Positions 18,296 through 27,012 of a stretch of DNA of 64,000 nucleotides are shown in pieces (position 1 is the first letter of the stretch; each line of letters starts with the position of its first letter). Both the position numbers and the translations under genes were made by a program. The notes below the pieces were generated by a model. That model saw only the letters and a list, made by a program, of their open reading frames with translations. It had not been told where the DNA came from and did no database searches. This stretch comes from Winogradskyella psychrotolerans RS-3 (lineage in GTDB: Bacteria; Bacteroidota; Bacteroidia; Flavobacteriales; Flavobacteriaceae): positions 62,001 through 126,000 of the forward strand of contig NZ_ATMR01000098.1 in NCBI RefSeq assembly GCF_000427335.1, in the 5' to 3' direction.

Positions 18296-19354
18296 TTATA
18301 TGGTTTTTAGTTATTGCTAATCCTATTCGCTTAGCATACTCAGGTGGGACAGCATTTCCAATTAGTCTAGCTATTGAAGCATGGCTTGTTCCTATAAATT
18401 TATAATCTTTGGGAAAAGACTGTAAAGTTGCACCCTCCCTAATTGATAACGCTCTATTTTCTTCTGGATGAACAAAACGTCCATTAGAAACACTAAAAAA
18501 TTTAGTGGTAATTGTTGGTGATGGTTTATCCCACCATAATCTTCCAAATGTATCTTTATGAGAAGAATCTCTTCCTATAAAGCAGTTTAATTGTAATTCA
18601 GGGTCATTTGCGAAAATCAACCTATTTCCTCCATCACTTTTTACTTTTTTATTCTTCTTAATGTAATATCGGTAATCCCTGCTGCCGTATGATTAAAATC
18701 TGAATAATCTTTATGTCCAGCTTTAATTTTTGAAAAGCCATTTTCTTCTCCAAGAACATCTCTTACAGTTAATTTTTTATTTGCTTTAATAGGTTCTAAT
18801 TTATTATCGGTGATTCTATTGGCAATTAAAGTAAAACGTTTTCTATTTTGTGGCACACCATAATCGGAAGTATTATGGACTTTAAAATGCACAGTATATT
18901 TATTTGATTCAAGCCAATTGATGAATTTTTCTAAACCACTTTCTCCTTTTTTACGAAGTACTCCTGGAACATTTTCAACAACCACATAACCAGGATTAAA
19001 ATACTTAACAAACCGTTCGAATTCGACTAGTAAATTTTTTGATTTTTGAGATTTATTTTTGTCAGTATTTATAATACTCCAAAATTGACATGGACTACAA
19101 CCAATTAGCAATAATTCGTCATCATTACGCTTTAGTTTCAGAGTTTTTTCTAACTCTTCTTCTTTCAATTCAAAAACATCTGCTTTAACGAATTTGTCCT
19201 TACCGATGTTTGCATTATAAGTTGCTCTGCAGTTCTCTTCATAATCAACTCCTGCTAAAACCTGAATACCAGCCTTTTGCATACCAAAACTCATTCCTCC
19301 ACCGCCACAAAAGAAATCTACAGCTTTAATACTATTTGTATTTTTTATTTTCAA
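18288..19354 (-). CDS. DNA (cytosine-5) methyltransferase, interrupted by a -1 frame break at a slippery heptamer
   Basis: A Dcm-type methyltransferase with motif I (DFFCGGGGMSFG, 13-24), the catalytic Cys89 of motif IV (GCSPCQFWS), motif VI (VVVENVPG), motif VIII (PQNRKRF), and, after the break, the DKPSPTITT region and motif X (IGNAVPPEYA). The first frame ends at TAA 18641-18643 after 237 residues; the C-terminal 110 residues continue in the -1 frame, giving 355 residues if joined. The break falls on A AAA AAG followed at once by TAA, the dnaX-type slippery heptamer, but it is also a six-A run in a window with many homopolymer indels. It is the first gene of the cassette and would protect the host DNA. 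Confidence 0.8.
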
Positions 19355-19630
19355 GAGATAATGTATAGAAGTTTAAATTCAAAAATACCAAATTATATGT
19401 ATTTTACTCTAAAAACAAGAGGGATAAGTTTATATTAAACTAAATTTTACTTTACGTTTTAAGTACGTTTTCCAATTTAAATCTTTCTACCTTAAATAGT
19501 TTTTCCCTATAGGATGTTCTAAAAAATCCTAACAACTTATCTTCTGATTCTAAAACTCACCTTTTCATTAAACTTACGTTTATTAAAAGACATAGTATAA
19601 TCAAAGGTGTTTAAATGTCAATTGTATACC
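19355..19630. other. Gene-free spacer between the cassette and the DUF559 element
   Basis: AT-rich sequence upstream of the methyltransferase start. I see no convincing gene, terminator or RNA in it; it should contain the cassette promoter, but no clean TAnnTTTG box stands out to me. Confidence 0.5.
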
Positions 19631-19780
19631 ACACCCCTAAAGTCCCCTCAAGGGGACAACCCTAACCGAGAAACATAAATATAAAAAATGAATTTTGTGT
19701 ACCCAATATAAAATCTAAAAATCCTATGAGTATTGTTTTTTCCTTTATCAAATGTCCCCTTGAGGGGACCTTAGGGGTGT
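19631..19780. repeat. ~150-bp palindromic element, copy 1 (3' side of the DUF559 gene)
   Basis: Two 28-base arms, 19631-19658 and 19753-19780, are inverted repeats with 27 of 28 positions matching (outer ends ACACCCCTAA / TTAGGGGTGT, inner block TCCCCTCAAGGGGACA). Each arm contains its own small palindrome CCCCT(C/T)(A/T)AGGGG. They enclose 94 AT-rich bases. The element begins 29 bases beyond the DUF559 stop codon. Confidence 0.85.
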
Positions 19781-19809
19781 TTAGGAATATTTTGAGATGT
19801 TCTCCCTAG

Positions 19810-20175
19810 TTAATCACGCAATTCCCCAACCGTCTCTTCAATAACCAACAACACACTAAACATATTCTTTTTAACCTCGTCGTTAGAAAACCTCAAAAAG
19901 GTAACACCATAAGCCTCTAGTTCACCTTGCCGTTTTGTATCGTATAAAAAACTATGGTCGTGACTATCTCCATCAATTTCAATAACCAAACCTATTTCAT
20001 GACAATAAAAATCTGCGATATAATTTAGCATTGGCACTTGCCTATGAAACTGAACATCGTAAGCACGTTGTTTTATATGTTGCCAAAGTAATACTTCAGG
20101 TAAAGTGCTATTTTTTCTTAGTTGTCTGGCGAGTTGCTTTAGTTCTGGATTGTATGGAATGATTTTGTTTTTCAT
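19810..20175 (-). CDS. DUF559 endonuclease-domain protein
   Basis: A 121-residue protein of the DUF559 family, which has a Vsr-like / PD-(D/E)XK endonuclease fold. The core is visible: LRKNSTLPEVLLW at the N terminus, then FHRQVPMLNYIADFYCHE with the active-site Asp, and LVIEIDGDSHDH with the acidic E-x-D of the fold, ending LRFSNDEVKKN. It is complete for the family. It is bracketed on both sides by copies of one ~150-bp palindromic element. The biological role of DUF559 proteins is not settled; the repeats suggest a mobile or repeat-associated function rather than membership of the neighbouring methyltransferase cassette. Confidence 0.8.
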   Translation of the reverse strand: MKNKIIPYNPELKQLARQLRKNSTLPEVLLWQHIKQRAYDVQFHRQVPMLNYIADFYCHEIGLVIEIDGDSHDHSFLYDTKRQGELEAYGVTFLRFSNDEVKKNMFSVLLVIEETVGELRD

Positions 20176-20201
20176 TTTACTAATTTATCACTCTTCTTTT
20201 T

Positions 20202-20348
20202 ACACCCCTAAAGTCCCCTCTAGGGGACAATCTAGACCAAGAAACTTTTATATAAAAATTAGTTTTTATTGATACCATTCATAATATACAATTTTATGAA
20301 TAACATGTTTTCCTTAAACAAATTTCCCCTTGAGGATTATTAAGGTGA
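20202..20348. repeat. ~147-bp palindromic element, copy 2 (5' side of the DUF559 gene), right arm decayed
   Basis: The left arm at 20202-20229 differs from copy 1 by a single base (CTCTAGGGG for CTCAAGGGG). A 93-base centre resembles that of copy 1 (shared AGAAAC, TATAAAAA, TGTTTT, CCTT). The right arm near 20323-20348 (CCCCTTGAGG then TTAAGGTG) is degenerate. Both copies have the same orientation. Confidence 0.75.
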
Positions 20349-20520
20349 AAGAATTCTTTTATCAAAAATACCGAGCATAACTCTTTAAGGGGGTTATCCA
20401 ACCAATCCCCTAACATTCTCTTCAAGAATAAACAACACACTAAATTAGCAAAAACATCAAACAAAAAAAAGCCTCAACTATATAATAATCAAGGCCATTT
20501 ATTAAAGTTAATGCTTAACT

Positions 20521-21447
20521 CTATTTTTTCAAAAGCTTATCTGTATGTGTTTTACCATCTGCTGTTACAATATTCAACATATAAACGCCGCCAGAAAGAC
20601 TACTAACATCTAATGCATCTACAGAAGTACGTTCCATTAATTGTTGTCCATTTAAGTTATAAATAGACACCAGTGCAATCTGTTCGTTCTGAATGCCTGT
20701 AATTTTTAATTCATCAGCAACCGGATTTGGATAAATACGCAACACTGATGCATCCGCAAAGTCTTCAGTACCTAAGGTGCCGCTTTCAAAACTAAAATTA
20801 TCGTAAAAAGCATCACCACCATAATTGTTATGTAGCATATTAAAACCTACAATATCTACAGACGTAAAATTGCTACGTGTATGTACCAAAACATCATTTA
20901 AGTAATACTTTAATTCTGTGGCAGTGACTTCAATTTTAACATGTAACCAGGTATTTGGAGTCCAATCGGCACCTTCAAGATCAACAGTTCCATAATTTAT
21001 ATCATCTATGACATAAATAGATTCTCCATATTCCATAATAACGCCTGCAACAGGAACAAAATCATCATTGGCATCAATACCAAAAAGCGTCATTTCAAAA
21101 TCAGATCCATCACTTTCTGTTATCATAACGTCATACGAAAATGTAAAATCTTCAAATGATTTTGGAGCGTTAAAGTTTTTTGCAGCACCAAAAATTGAGT
21201 AAAATTGAGGATTAAAACTCGACTCATAAGAATTTTTAAAGGCATAAATTCCATCAGTAGCTTCTTCATCTGACACCACTTGATTTTGAAGAAAGACACC
21301 TTCGCTATCTACCGAAACTTCCCAAACATTTTGGTTGTTTAGTGTTCCTAAAGTGTAAGATTCACTGGTTTCAAAGGAAATTGTTTCCTGACTAAATACG
21401 CCACCTGTAAGTAGCAACATGAGGGCAATTGTGTAATTTTTTATCAT
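20521..21447 (-). CDS. Secreted protein with type IX secretion sorting domain
   Basis: A 308-residue exported protein. A signal peptide (residues 1-19, ending GGVFSQ) is followed by a beta-rich domain of about 200 residues resembling concanavalin/LamG-type folds (ISFETSESYTLGTLNNQ..., TWLHVKIEVTATELKYYLND). The C-terminal ~75 residues form a type A Por sorting domain: LRIYPNPVADELKITG, IYNLNGQQLM, LSGGVYMLNIVT, ending DKLLKK. It is therefore predicted to be exported by the type IX system to the cell surface or medium. No catalytic motif is seen. Confidence 0.75.
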   Translation of the reverse strand: MIKNYTIALMLLLTGGVFSQETISFETSESYTLGTLNNQNVWEVSVDSEGVFLQNQVVSDEEATDGIYAFKNSYESSFNPQFYSIFGAAKNFNAPKSFEDFTFSYDVMITESDGSDFEMTLFGIDANDDFVPVAGVIMEYGESIYVIDDINYGTVDLEGADWTPNTWLHVKIEVTATELKYYLNDVLVHTRSNFTSVDIVGFNMLHNNYGGDAFYDNFSFESGTLGTEDFADASVLRIYPNPVADELKITGIQNEQIALVSIYNLNGQQLMERTSVDALDVSSLSGGVYMLNIVTADGKTHTDKLLKK

Positions 21448-21793
21448 TTTTATTTATTGTTTAGGGCAATAAAATTAATATAACACAAACGATAAAACGA
21501 AATAATTAACACTTGAAAAAGCGCCTATTCAGTAGTCAATTGAGTTACTGATATCTATCGTTTTTGAGCATTTAAGAAAGTAAGAACGCTAATGCGTTTT
21601 AACAGTAGTTAAGGATGGATTAATAGCTATTTTTGAACGAGTCATCATAAAGGTTCACCAGTCACTACTCCGTATGTAAGCCGTATCTACTCCGTTTCTA
21701 AGTCGTGCAATCCTCGGATATACATCAACTGAACCTAAGATGTAACTCTAGACCTAAACAATACAATAAACTAATGAGATTGAAGTAAATTAC
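21448..21793. other. 346-base intergenic stretch without recognisable feature
   Basis: Between the start of the secreted-protein gene and the end of the YgiQ-like gene. It contains some repetition of CTCCGT and CCGTAT words near 21670-21695 but no gene, hairpin terminator or promoter I would defend. Confidence 0.5.
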
Positions 21794-23773
21794 CTAAGAC
21801 GAACGTCGCTTCTTCTTATGACGCTTCTTACCATTAAATCGCACCTTATCCTCAGCCGTACGTTGATTAAAAGGCACTGCATCATTAAAGGTGTTTTTAG
21901 CATCACCTGTAGGTTTGTTTTTACGCCACTTTTCAGTTTTCTCAGGCAATAAAACGCTTAGTAAATCTTCACGACCTAATTTATTTAAGGTCTTCTTAAT
22001 CCACGCTTTGTTTTCATCCTTGTACCAAAAGAAAAAACGATGTTGCTCGTCCTTTTCCTTTTTAGTAATAGGAGTATTTACCTTCTTTAAGGTGTAAGGA
22101 TGGTAACCACTATAATAAATTACGGTAGCAACGGTCATTGGTGTTGGTGTAAAACCTTGTACTTGCTCTAACTGGAAACCCATATCTTTAGTTTCAGCAG
22201 CAAGATTAGCCATATCTTCCACTTCACAAGCTGGGTGATTCGATATAAAATAAGGTATCAATTGAAGCTTCAACCCTTTCTTAATATTTATCTTATCAAA
22301 ACGTTCTTTAAACTTATGGAAGTATTTAAACGACGGCTTACGCATCAATTTTAATACAGGATCACTGGTATGTTCTGGAGCTACTTTCAAACGGCCAGAA
22401 ACGTGCTTCGTCATCACTTCTTCGGTATAAGCATCTAGTTCTTTAGGATCGGCATTTTTATTAAATTCTGGCACCAACATATCATGTCTAATTCCCGAAC
22501 CAATAAATGATTTCTTAACCTTTGGATGGTTATCAACTGCCTGGTATAATTCGGTTAATGGTTTGTGAGACGTATCTAAATTACTACAAATCACGGGCGA
22601 AATACAACTCGGCGAAATACACTTGTCGCAAATAGATTGTACTTTTCCTTTCATTTGATACATGTTGGCACTTGGCCCACCAATATCAGATAAATAACCT
22701 TTAAAATCTGGCATATTAGCCACCGTGTCTACTTCTTTCAAAATAGATTCTTGACTACGAGACGCAATAAATTTCCCTTGGTGCGCAGAAATGGTACAAA
22801 AGCTACAACCACCAAAACACCCACGGTGAATATTAATGGAAAACTTAATCATTTCAAACGCAGGAATTGGGCCTCGCTTATTATACTTTGGATGTGGTAA
22901 TCGGGTATAAGGATAATCGAAAGACGCATCAATTTCGGCTTCCGTCATGGTTGGGTACGGCGGATTAATCATCAAGGTCTTGTCCCCTATTTTCTGAAAA
23001 ATACGTCGTGCTGCTAGCTTATTAGATTCTTGCTCAATGACCTTAAAATTAGAAGCATACTTCTTCTTGTCTTTTAAACAAACTTCATGCGAAGAAATCT
23101 CAATATCTTCCCAATTACTATTCTTCGGAATCTTTTCATCTTTATTTAAAAGAACTGCCGTTTGTAAAACCGTATTGATGCTATTAAAAGGCACTCCTTT
23201 TTCCAACAAACGCACCACTTCACGCAAAGGCTGCTCACCCATACCATAAACCAACATATCGGCTTTAGAGGTTTCTAAAATAGACGGCATTAACTTATCA
23301 CTCCAAAAATCGTAGTGCGTTACACGACGCAATGATGCTTCAATACCACCGATTAAAACCGGGGTATTTGGCCATTTTTCTTTTAGAATATTAGTATAAA
23401 CAGTAGTCGCATAATCTGGTCTAAACCCAATATCTCCATTGGGTGTATACGCATCCTTATCACGACGTTTTTTATTCGCATTATAATTGCTAATCATAGG
23501 ATCCATACAGCCACCTGTTACACCAAAAAACATTTTTGGGGCACCAAGTTTCACAAAATCCTGAAGATTATCATTCACATTAGGTTGCGGCACGATAGCG
23601 ACGCGTAACCCAAAACTTTCTAACATACGTCCTATTACTGCAGGACCAAACGTTGGATGATCTACATAAGCATCTCCGCTAAACAGGATCACATCGAGTG
23701 CTTCCCATCCGCGAATCTTCACCTCTTTGTTTGTGGTAGGTAACCAATCTGAAAGTTGTAATTCGTTCTTCAC
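21794..23773 (-). CDS. YgiQ-family radical SAM protein
   Basis: A 659-residue radical SAM enzyme of the YgiQ (UPF0313) family, full length. The N-terminal B12-binding-like region (DVILFSGDAYVDHPTFG) is followed by the cluster motif RGCFGGCSFC with the CxxxCxxC cysteines, then IGGPSANMYQMKG and a second cysteine-rich stretch CDKCISPSCISPVIC that is characteristic of the family. The tail is Lys/Arg-rich and ends GKKRHKKKRRSS. The substrate of YgiQ proteins is unknown. It is probably transcribed alone. Confidence 0.9.
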   Translation of the reverse strand: MKNELQLSDWLPTTNKEVKIRGWEALDVILFSGDAYVDHPTFGPAVIGRMLESFGLRVAIVPQPNVNDNLQDFVKLGAPKMFFGVTGGCMDPMISNYNANKKRRDKDAYTPNGDIGFRPDYATTVYTNILKEKWPNTPVLIGGIEASLRRVTHYDFWSDKLMPSILETSKADMLVYGMGEQPLREVVRLLEKGVPFNSINTVLQTAVLLNKDEKIPKNSNWEDIEISSHEVCLKDKKKYASNFKVIEQESNKLAARRIFQKIGDKTLMINPPYPTMTEAEIDASFDYPYTRLPHPKYNKRGPIPAFEMIKFSINIHRGCFGGCSFCTISAHQGKFIASRSQESILKEVDTVANMPDFKGYLSDIGGPSANMYQMKGKVQSICDKCISPSCISPVICSNLDTSHKPLTELYQAVDNHPKVKKSFIGSGIRHDMLVPEFNKNADPKELDAYTEEVMTKHVSGRLKVAPEHTSDPVLKLMRKPSFKYFHKFKERFDKINIKKGLKLQLIPYFISNHPACEVEDMANLAAETKDMGFQLEQVQGFTPTPMTVATVIYYSGYHPYTLKKVNTPITKKEKDEQHRFFFWYKDENKAWIKKTLNKLGREDLLSVLLPEKTEKWRKNKPTGDAKNTFNDAVPFNQRTAEDKVRFNGKKRHKKKRRSS

Positions 23774-23832
23774 GTTGCAAAAGTAGTTAAAATATTGCCG
23801 CTTAGGCAGTACAAAAAGTTAAGGTGTATAAT

Positions 23833-23963
23833 TTGGGCGTTACCCAAGGGTCGTGCTTTCGGCAGTCGCTTTTTGTGTTGTTGCATATACGCAACAACAC
23901 AAAAAGAGCTTCAACAAAGGCCTCAATCACTAACGCGGGCGTATTTGCTCGCGTTCGCGCCTA
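23833..23963. repeat. GC-rich structured repeat element
   Basis: This ~130-base block is far richer in GC than its surroundings and made of nested palindromes: TTGGG-CGTTA-CCCAA (23833-23847), a perfect 16-bp hairpin (23869-23884 with 23891-23906, loop ATATAC), and GCGGGC...GCTCGC near the right end. GCGTTA near the left end and TAACGC near the right end are inverted. From memory, elements starting GGGCGTTACCCAAGGGTCG are dispersed in many Flavobacteriaceae genomes. The open frame across it (23795-23989) is not a credible gene. Confidence 0.7.
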
Positions 23964-23983
23964 AGTATAAAGCTATAGTTTAC

Positions 23984-25615
23984 TTATAAATCTAAACCTT
24001 TTAAGCTCTCTACACGGTTTCTAATTAAGAAATCATCAATGGTTTCAAAATGCTCAATCACGCGTTTTTCTTTAAACTCAAAGACTTTCTTAGACAAGCC
24101 TTGTAAGAAATCACGATCGTGAGACACTAAAATCAGAGTACCATCAAAATTCTGAAGCGCTTCCTTTAAAACATCTTTAGATTTTAAATCTAAGTGATTT
24201 GTAGGTTCATCGAGAATTAATAAGTTCACAGGTTCTAATAATAACTTCACCATAGCTAATCTGGTTTTTTCACCACCAGACAACACACTGACTTTTTTAT
24301 CAATATCATCGCCTCTAAACATAAAACCACCCAAAATACTTTTAATTTGAGTTCTTACGTCACCTTGTGCTACTTCATCAACCGTTTGAAAAATTGTTAA
24401 ACTTTCATCCAACAAAGCCGCTTGGTTCTGCGCAAAATAGCCAACCTTCACATTGTGACCTAAACTACAAGTCCCCTCTACATCAATCTCACCTAAAATC
24501 GCTTTAATCATAGTGGACTTCCCTTCTCCATTTCGACCTACAAAGCAAACCTTCTCTCCTCTAGCGATAGACATGTTAGCATTGTTAAACACCACATGAT
24601 CATCATAAGATTTAGAAACGTCTTTAACCGTCACCGGATAATCACCAGAACGTTGTGTTGCAGGAAAACGTAATTTTAAGGCCGACGTGTCTACATCATC
24701 AATCTCAATGATCTGTAATTTCTCAAGCATACGCTCTCGAGACGTCACTTGATTTGTTTTAGAATATGTGCCTTTAAAACGTTCAATAAACTGCATATTA
24801 TCTGCAATAAACTTCTGCTGTTCTTGGTAAGCCTTTACCTGATGCACACGTCGATCTTCTCGTAATTGTAAATAGTGCGTATAATTTGCTTTATAATCGT
24901 AAATACGACCCATCGTCACTTCAATAGTCCGATTGGTAATATTATCTACAAACGCGCGATCGTGAGAAATAACCACAACGGCATTCGCTTTATTCAATAA
25001 AAAATCCTCTAACCAAATCACCGATTCTATATCAATATGGTTAGTTGGCTCATCCAGTAAAATTAAATCAGGCTTTTGCAATAAAATCTTAGCCAATTCA
25101 ATTCGCATACGGAAACCACCAGAAAATTCATTGGTAAGTCTTGTAAAATCCTCCTGTTTAAACCCTAAACCTTTTAATGCTTTTTCTACTTCAGCATCAT
25201 AATTCACATCTTCTAAAGCGTAGTATTTCTCCCCTAAATCAGACACACGCTCAATAATTTTCATGTACTCATCAGATTCGTAATCGGTTCTAGTTTCCAA
25301 TTGTTTGTTGAGTGCTTCCATTTCGTCACGCATTTCGTACACATGCTTAAATGCTTTAGACGCTTCATCAAAAACAGTGGTATCATCTTCGGTTAACAAA
25401 TGCTGTGGTAAATAAGCGATCACAGCATCTTTAGGACACCTCACATTACCACGCGTTCCACTCTGAACACCTGCAATAATTTTCATCATGGTAGATTTTC
25501 CTGCTCCATTTTTGCCCATTAAGGCAATCTTATCGTTGGCATTAATAGTAAACGACACATCGCTAAAAAGGGTGTGTCCACTAAATTCTACCGCCAAATT
25601 ATCTACTGAAATCAT
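23984..25615 (-). CDS. ABC-F family ATPase (ribosome-associated type)
   Basis: About 543 residues with two ABC ATPase cassettes and no membrane segments, the ABC-F layout. Cassette 1 has Walker A GKNGAGKST, signature NEFSGGFRMR and Walker B LILLDEPTNH; cassette 2 has GRNGEGKST, LSGGEKTRLA and LLILDEPTNH. A charged inter-domain linker follows FVDNITNRTIEV. ABC-F proteins of this type act at the ribosome in translation regulation or antibiotic protection; which one cannot be read here. Two in-frame ATGs (25621 and 25615) are possible starts; I prefer the second, which gives MISVDNLAVEF. Confidence 0.9.
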   Translation of the reverse strand: MISVDNLAVEFSGHTLFSDVSFTINANDKIALMGKNGAGKSTMMKIIAGVQSGTRGNVRCPKDAVIAYLPQHLLTEDDTTVFDEASKAFKHVYEMRDEMEALNKQLETRTDYESDEYMKIIERVSDLGEKYYALEDVNYDAEVEKALKGLGFKQEDFTRLTNEFSGGFRMRIELAKILLQKPDLILLDEPTNHIDIESVIWLEDFLLNKANAVVVISHDRAFVDNITNRTIEVTMGRIYDYKANYTHYLQLREDRRVHQVKAYQEQQKFIADNMQFIERFKGTYSKTNQVTSRERMLEKLQIIEIDDVDTSALKLRFPATQRSGDYPVTVKDVSKSYDDHVVFNNANMSIARGEKVCFVGRNGEGKSTMIKAILGEIDVEGTCSLGHNVKVGYFAQNQAALLDESLTIFQTVDEVAQGDVRTQIKSILGGFMFRGDDIDKKVSVLSGGEKTRLAMVKLLLEPVNLLILDEPTNHLDLKSKDVLKEALQNFDGTLILVSHDRDFLQGLSKKVFEFKEKRVIEHFETIDDFLIRNRVESLKGLDL

Positions 25616-25634
25616 AATCAAAATTTTGAAGCTG

Positions 25635-25642
25635 CAAAACTA
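25635..25642 (-). promoter_or_regulatory. Candidate -7 promoter box for the ABC-F gene
   Basis: The minus strand reads TAGTTTTG, matching TAnnTTTG, 20 bases upstream of the start codon. The -33 element is not evident. Confidence 0.4.
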
Positions 25643-25787
25643 CTAAATGGAAAGTCAATATTTTTAATTGTGCATAAAATAATATGAATAGGCTTTTCAG
25701 TTAATTCTAATAGTGATTACGTCAAGTACACAACTCACAATCATTTAATTTTATAAAAGATTTTACACTAACAATAAATAAACCCAT

Positions 25788-25937
25788 ATGATTATCACCA
25801 AAGTATTAGGATTAACAAGCGCACTCACTAGAAGTAAAAAAGCCAAAATTGCAATTTTAGGTCTAGAGATGGCCGTATTAGGCTATGCACTTTACCAACA
25901 AAATCAGGAAAAGAAAAATAAGCGTCTTAAATCTTAG
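25788..25937 (+). CDS. Small 49-residue membrane protein
   Basis: An ATG frame encoding 49 residues: a basic amphipathic start (MIITKVLGLTSALTRSKKAK), one predicted membrane helix (IAILGLEMAVLGYALY) and a basic polar tail (QQNQEKKNKRLKS). The composition is what one expects of a genuine small inner-membrane protein. It ends 46 bases before the Sua5 gene on the same strand. No known family. Confidence 0.5.
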   Translation: MIITKVLGLTSALTRSKKAKIAILGLEMAVLGYALYQQNQEKKNKRLKS

Positions 25938-25955
25938 TCGTATGAGTTTTTGAAG

Positions 25956-25963
25956 TAATTTTG
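25956..25963 (+). promoter_or_regulatory. Candidate -7 promoter box for the Sua5 gene
   Basis: TAATTTTG matches TAnnTTTG, 20 bases before the Sua5 start. No clear -33 TTTG at the usual distance. Confidence 0.4.
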
Positions 25964-25982
25964 TAGTCGGATTTTTAAGATT

Positions 25983-26954
25983 ATGAGTATTATTTCAAAA
26001 GACATATCAAAAGCGATTCAACTCTTAACAGCTGAGGATATTGTTGCTATTCCAACTGAAACAGTTTATGGATTAGCAGGAAATATTTATAGCGAAAAAG
26101 CGATAACAGCTATTTTTGAAACGAAGAAGCGTCCGTTTTTTAATCCGCTTATTGTTCATATTCCTTCTATAGATGAGCTTTCTAGTATTGTGGAGTACAT
26201 CCCAGCAAAAGCACAACTCCTAGCCGAAGCCTTTTGGCCAGGACCAATAACGTTGGTTTTAAAAAAGAAAGCGATTATTCCAGATTTAATAACAGGAGGA
26301 AAAGATACCGTTGCCGTGCGTGTGCCTAATCACCCAACAACGTTAGAATTATTACACCGCTTAGACTTTCCATTAGCAGCACCAAGTGCCAATCCTTTTA
26401 GTAGTATTAGCCCAACTACAGCGCAACATGTAGAAACGTATTTTAAAGATGATATTAAAATGGTTTTAGATGGTGGAGCGTGCACAAGTGGTATTGAATC
26501 TACTATTATTGGTTTCGAAAATGACGAACCTATTATATATAGACTAGGTTCAAAATCACTAGAAGATATTGAAGCCATAGTTGGAACGATTGAAATTAAA
26601 AATTCGGTTAAAAGTCAAACGGAAGCTATTCCGGATGCACCAGGCATGTTAGAACGTCACTACGCACCAAAAACAAAAACCGTCTTAACAAATAATATTT
26701 TAGAAGCAGTAAATCTTCATAAAAACAAACGTATTGGACTATTAACGTTTCAGTATGAAATTGAGCATCCTAATATTGAGGTTCAAATAGCACTTTCAAC
26801 ATCTGGTGATTTAGTTGAATCGGCTTCAAATTTATATGATGTGCTTCATCAGTTAGATAAGATGCATCTTGATATTATTATTGCTGAAGAATTCCCAGAT
26901 TACGGCTTAGGAAAATCTATAAACGACCGACTCACTAGAGCCACAAAACACTAA
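25983..26954 (+). CDS. L-threonylcarbamoyladenylate synthase, Sua5 type
   Basis: A 323-residue enzyme making threonylcarbamoyl-AMP, the first step of the t6A37 tRNA modification. The YrdC/Sua5 catalytic domain (about 1-200) has the hallmark PTETVYGLAGN, the basic KKRPFFNPLIVHI and the SANPFSSISPTT loop, then STIIGFEN. The extra C-terminal ~100 residues, after the linker DAPGMLERHYAPKT, are the small Sua5 domain, so this is Sua5 rather than the short TsaC/YrdC. The terminus KSINDRLTRATKH is typical. Confidence 0.92.
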   Translation: MSIISKDISKAIQLLTAEDIVAIPTETVYGLAGNIYSEKAITAIFETKKRPFFNPLIVHIPSIDELSSIVEYIPAKAQLLAEAFWPGPITLVLKKKAIIPDLITGGKDTVAVRVPNHPTTLELLHRLDFPLAAPSANPFSSISPTTAQHVETYFKDDIKMVLDGGACTSGIESTIIGFENDEPIIYRLGSKSLEDIEAIVGTIEIKNSVKSQTEAIPDAPGMLERHYAPKTKTVLTNNILEAVNLHKNKRIGLLTFQYEIEHPNIEVQIALSTSGDLVESASNLYDVLHQLDKMHLDIIIAEEFPDYGLGKSINDRLTRATKH

Positions 26955-27012
26955 ACTAAAAAGACATTTTTTAAACACGCTGATTTTCATCACAAAAATA
27001 TTTCAATCAAGG

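Noticed and set aside
19810..20175. DUF559 gene as the nuclease partner of the cytosine methyltransferase
   Set aside because: It is separated by 455 bases and enclosed by its own repeats, while the HNH gene is embedded in the cassette operon.
19631..20348. Repeats near a nuclease gene as a possible CRISPR array
   Set aside because: Only two elements, each a long palindrome with similar rather than unique centres; no regular short repeats with distinct spacers and no Cas gene in the window.
21660..21700. CTCCGTATG-like repetition as a structured RNA
   Set aside because: I could not find consistent base-pairing or a terminator; the similarity between words is short.
23795..23989. A 64-residue open frame across the GC-rich element
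   Set aside because: Its composition (Cys/Arg-rich, reading straight through palindromes) does not look like protein; the frame is open because the repeat is GC-rich.
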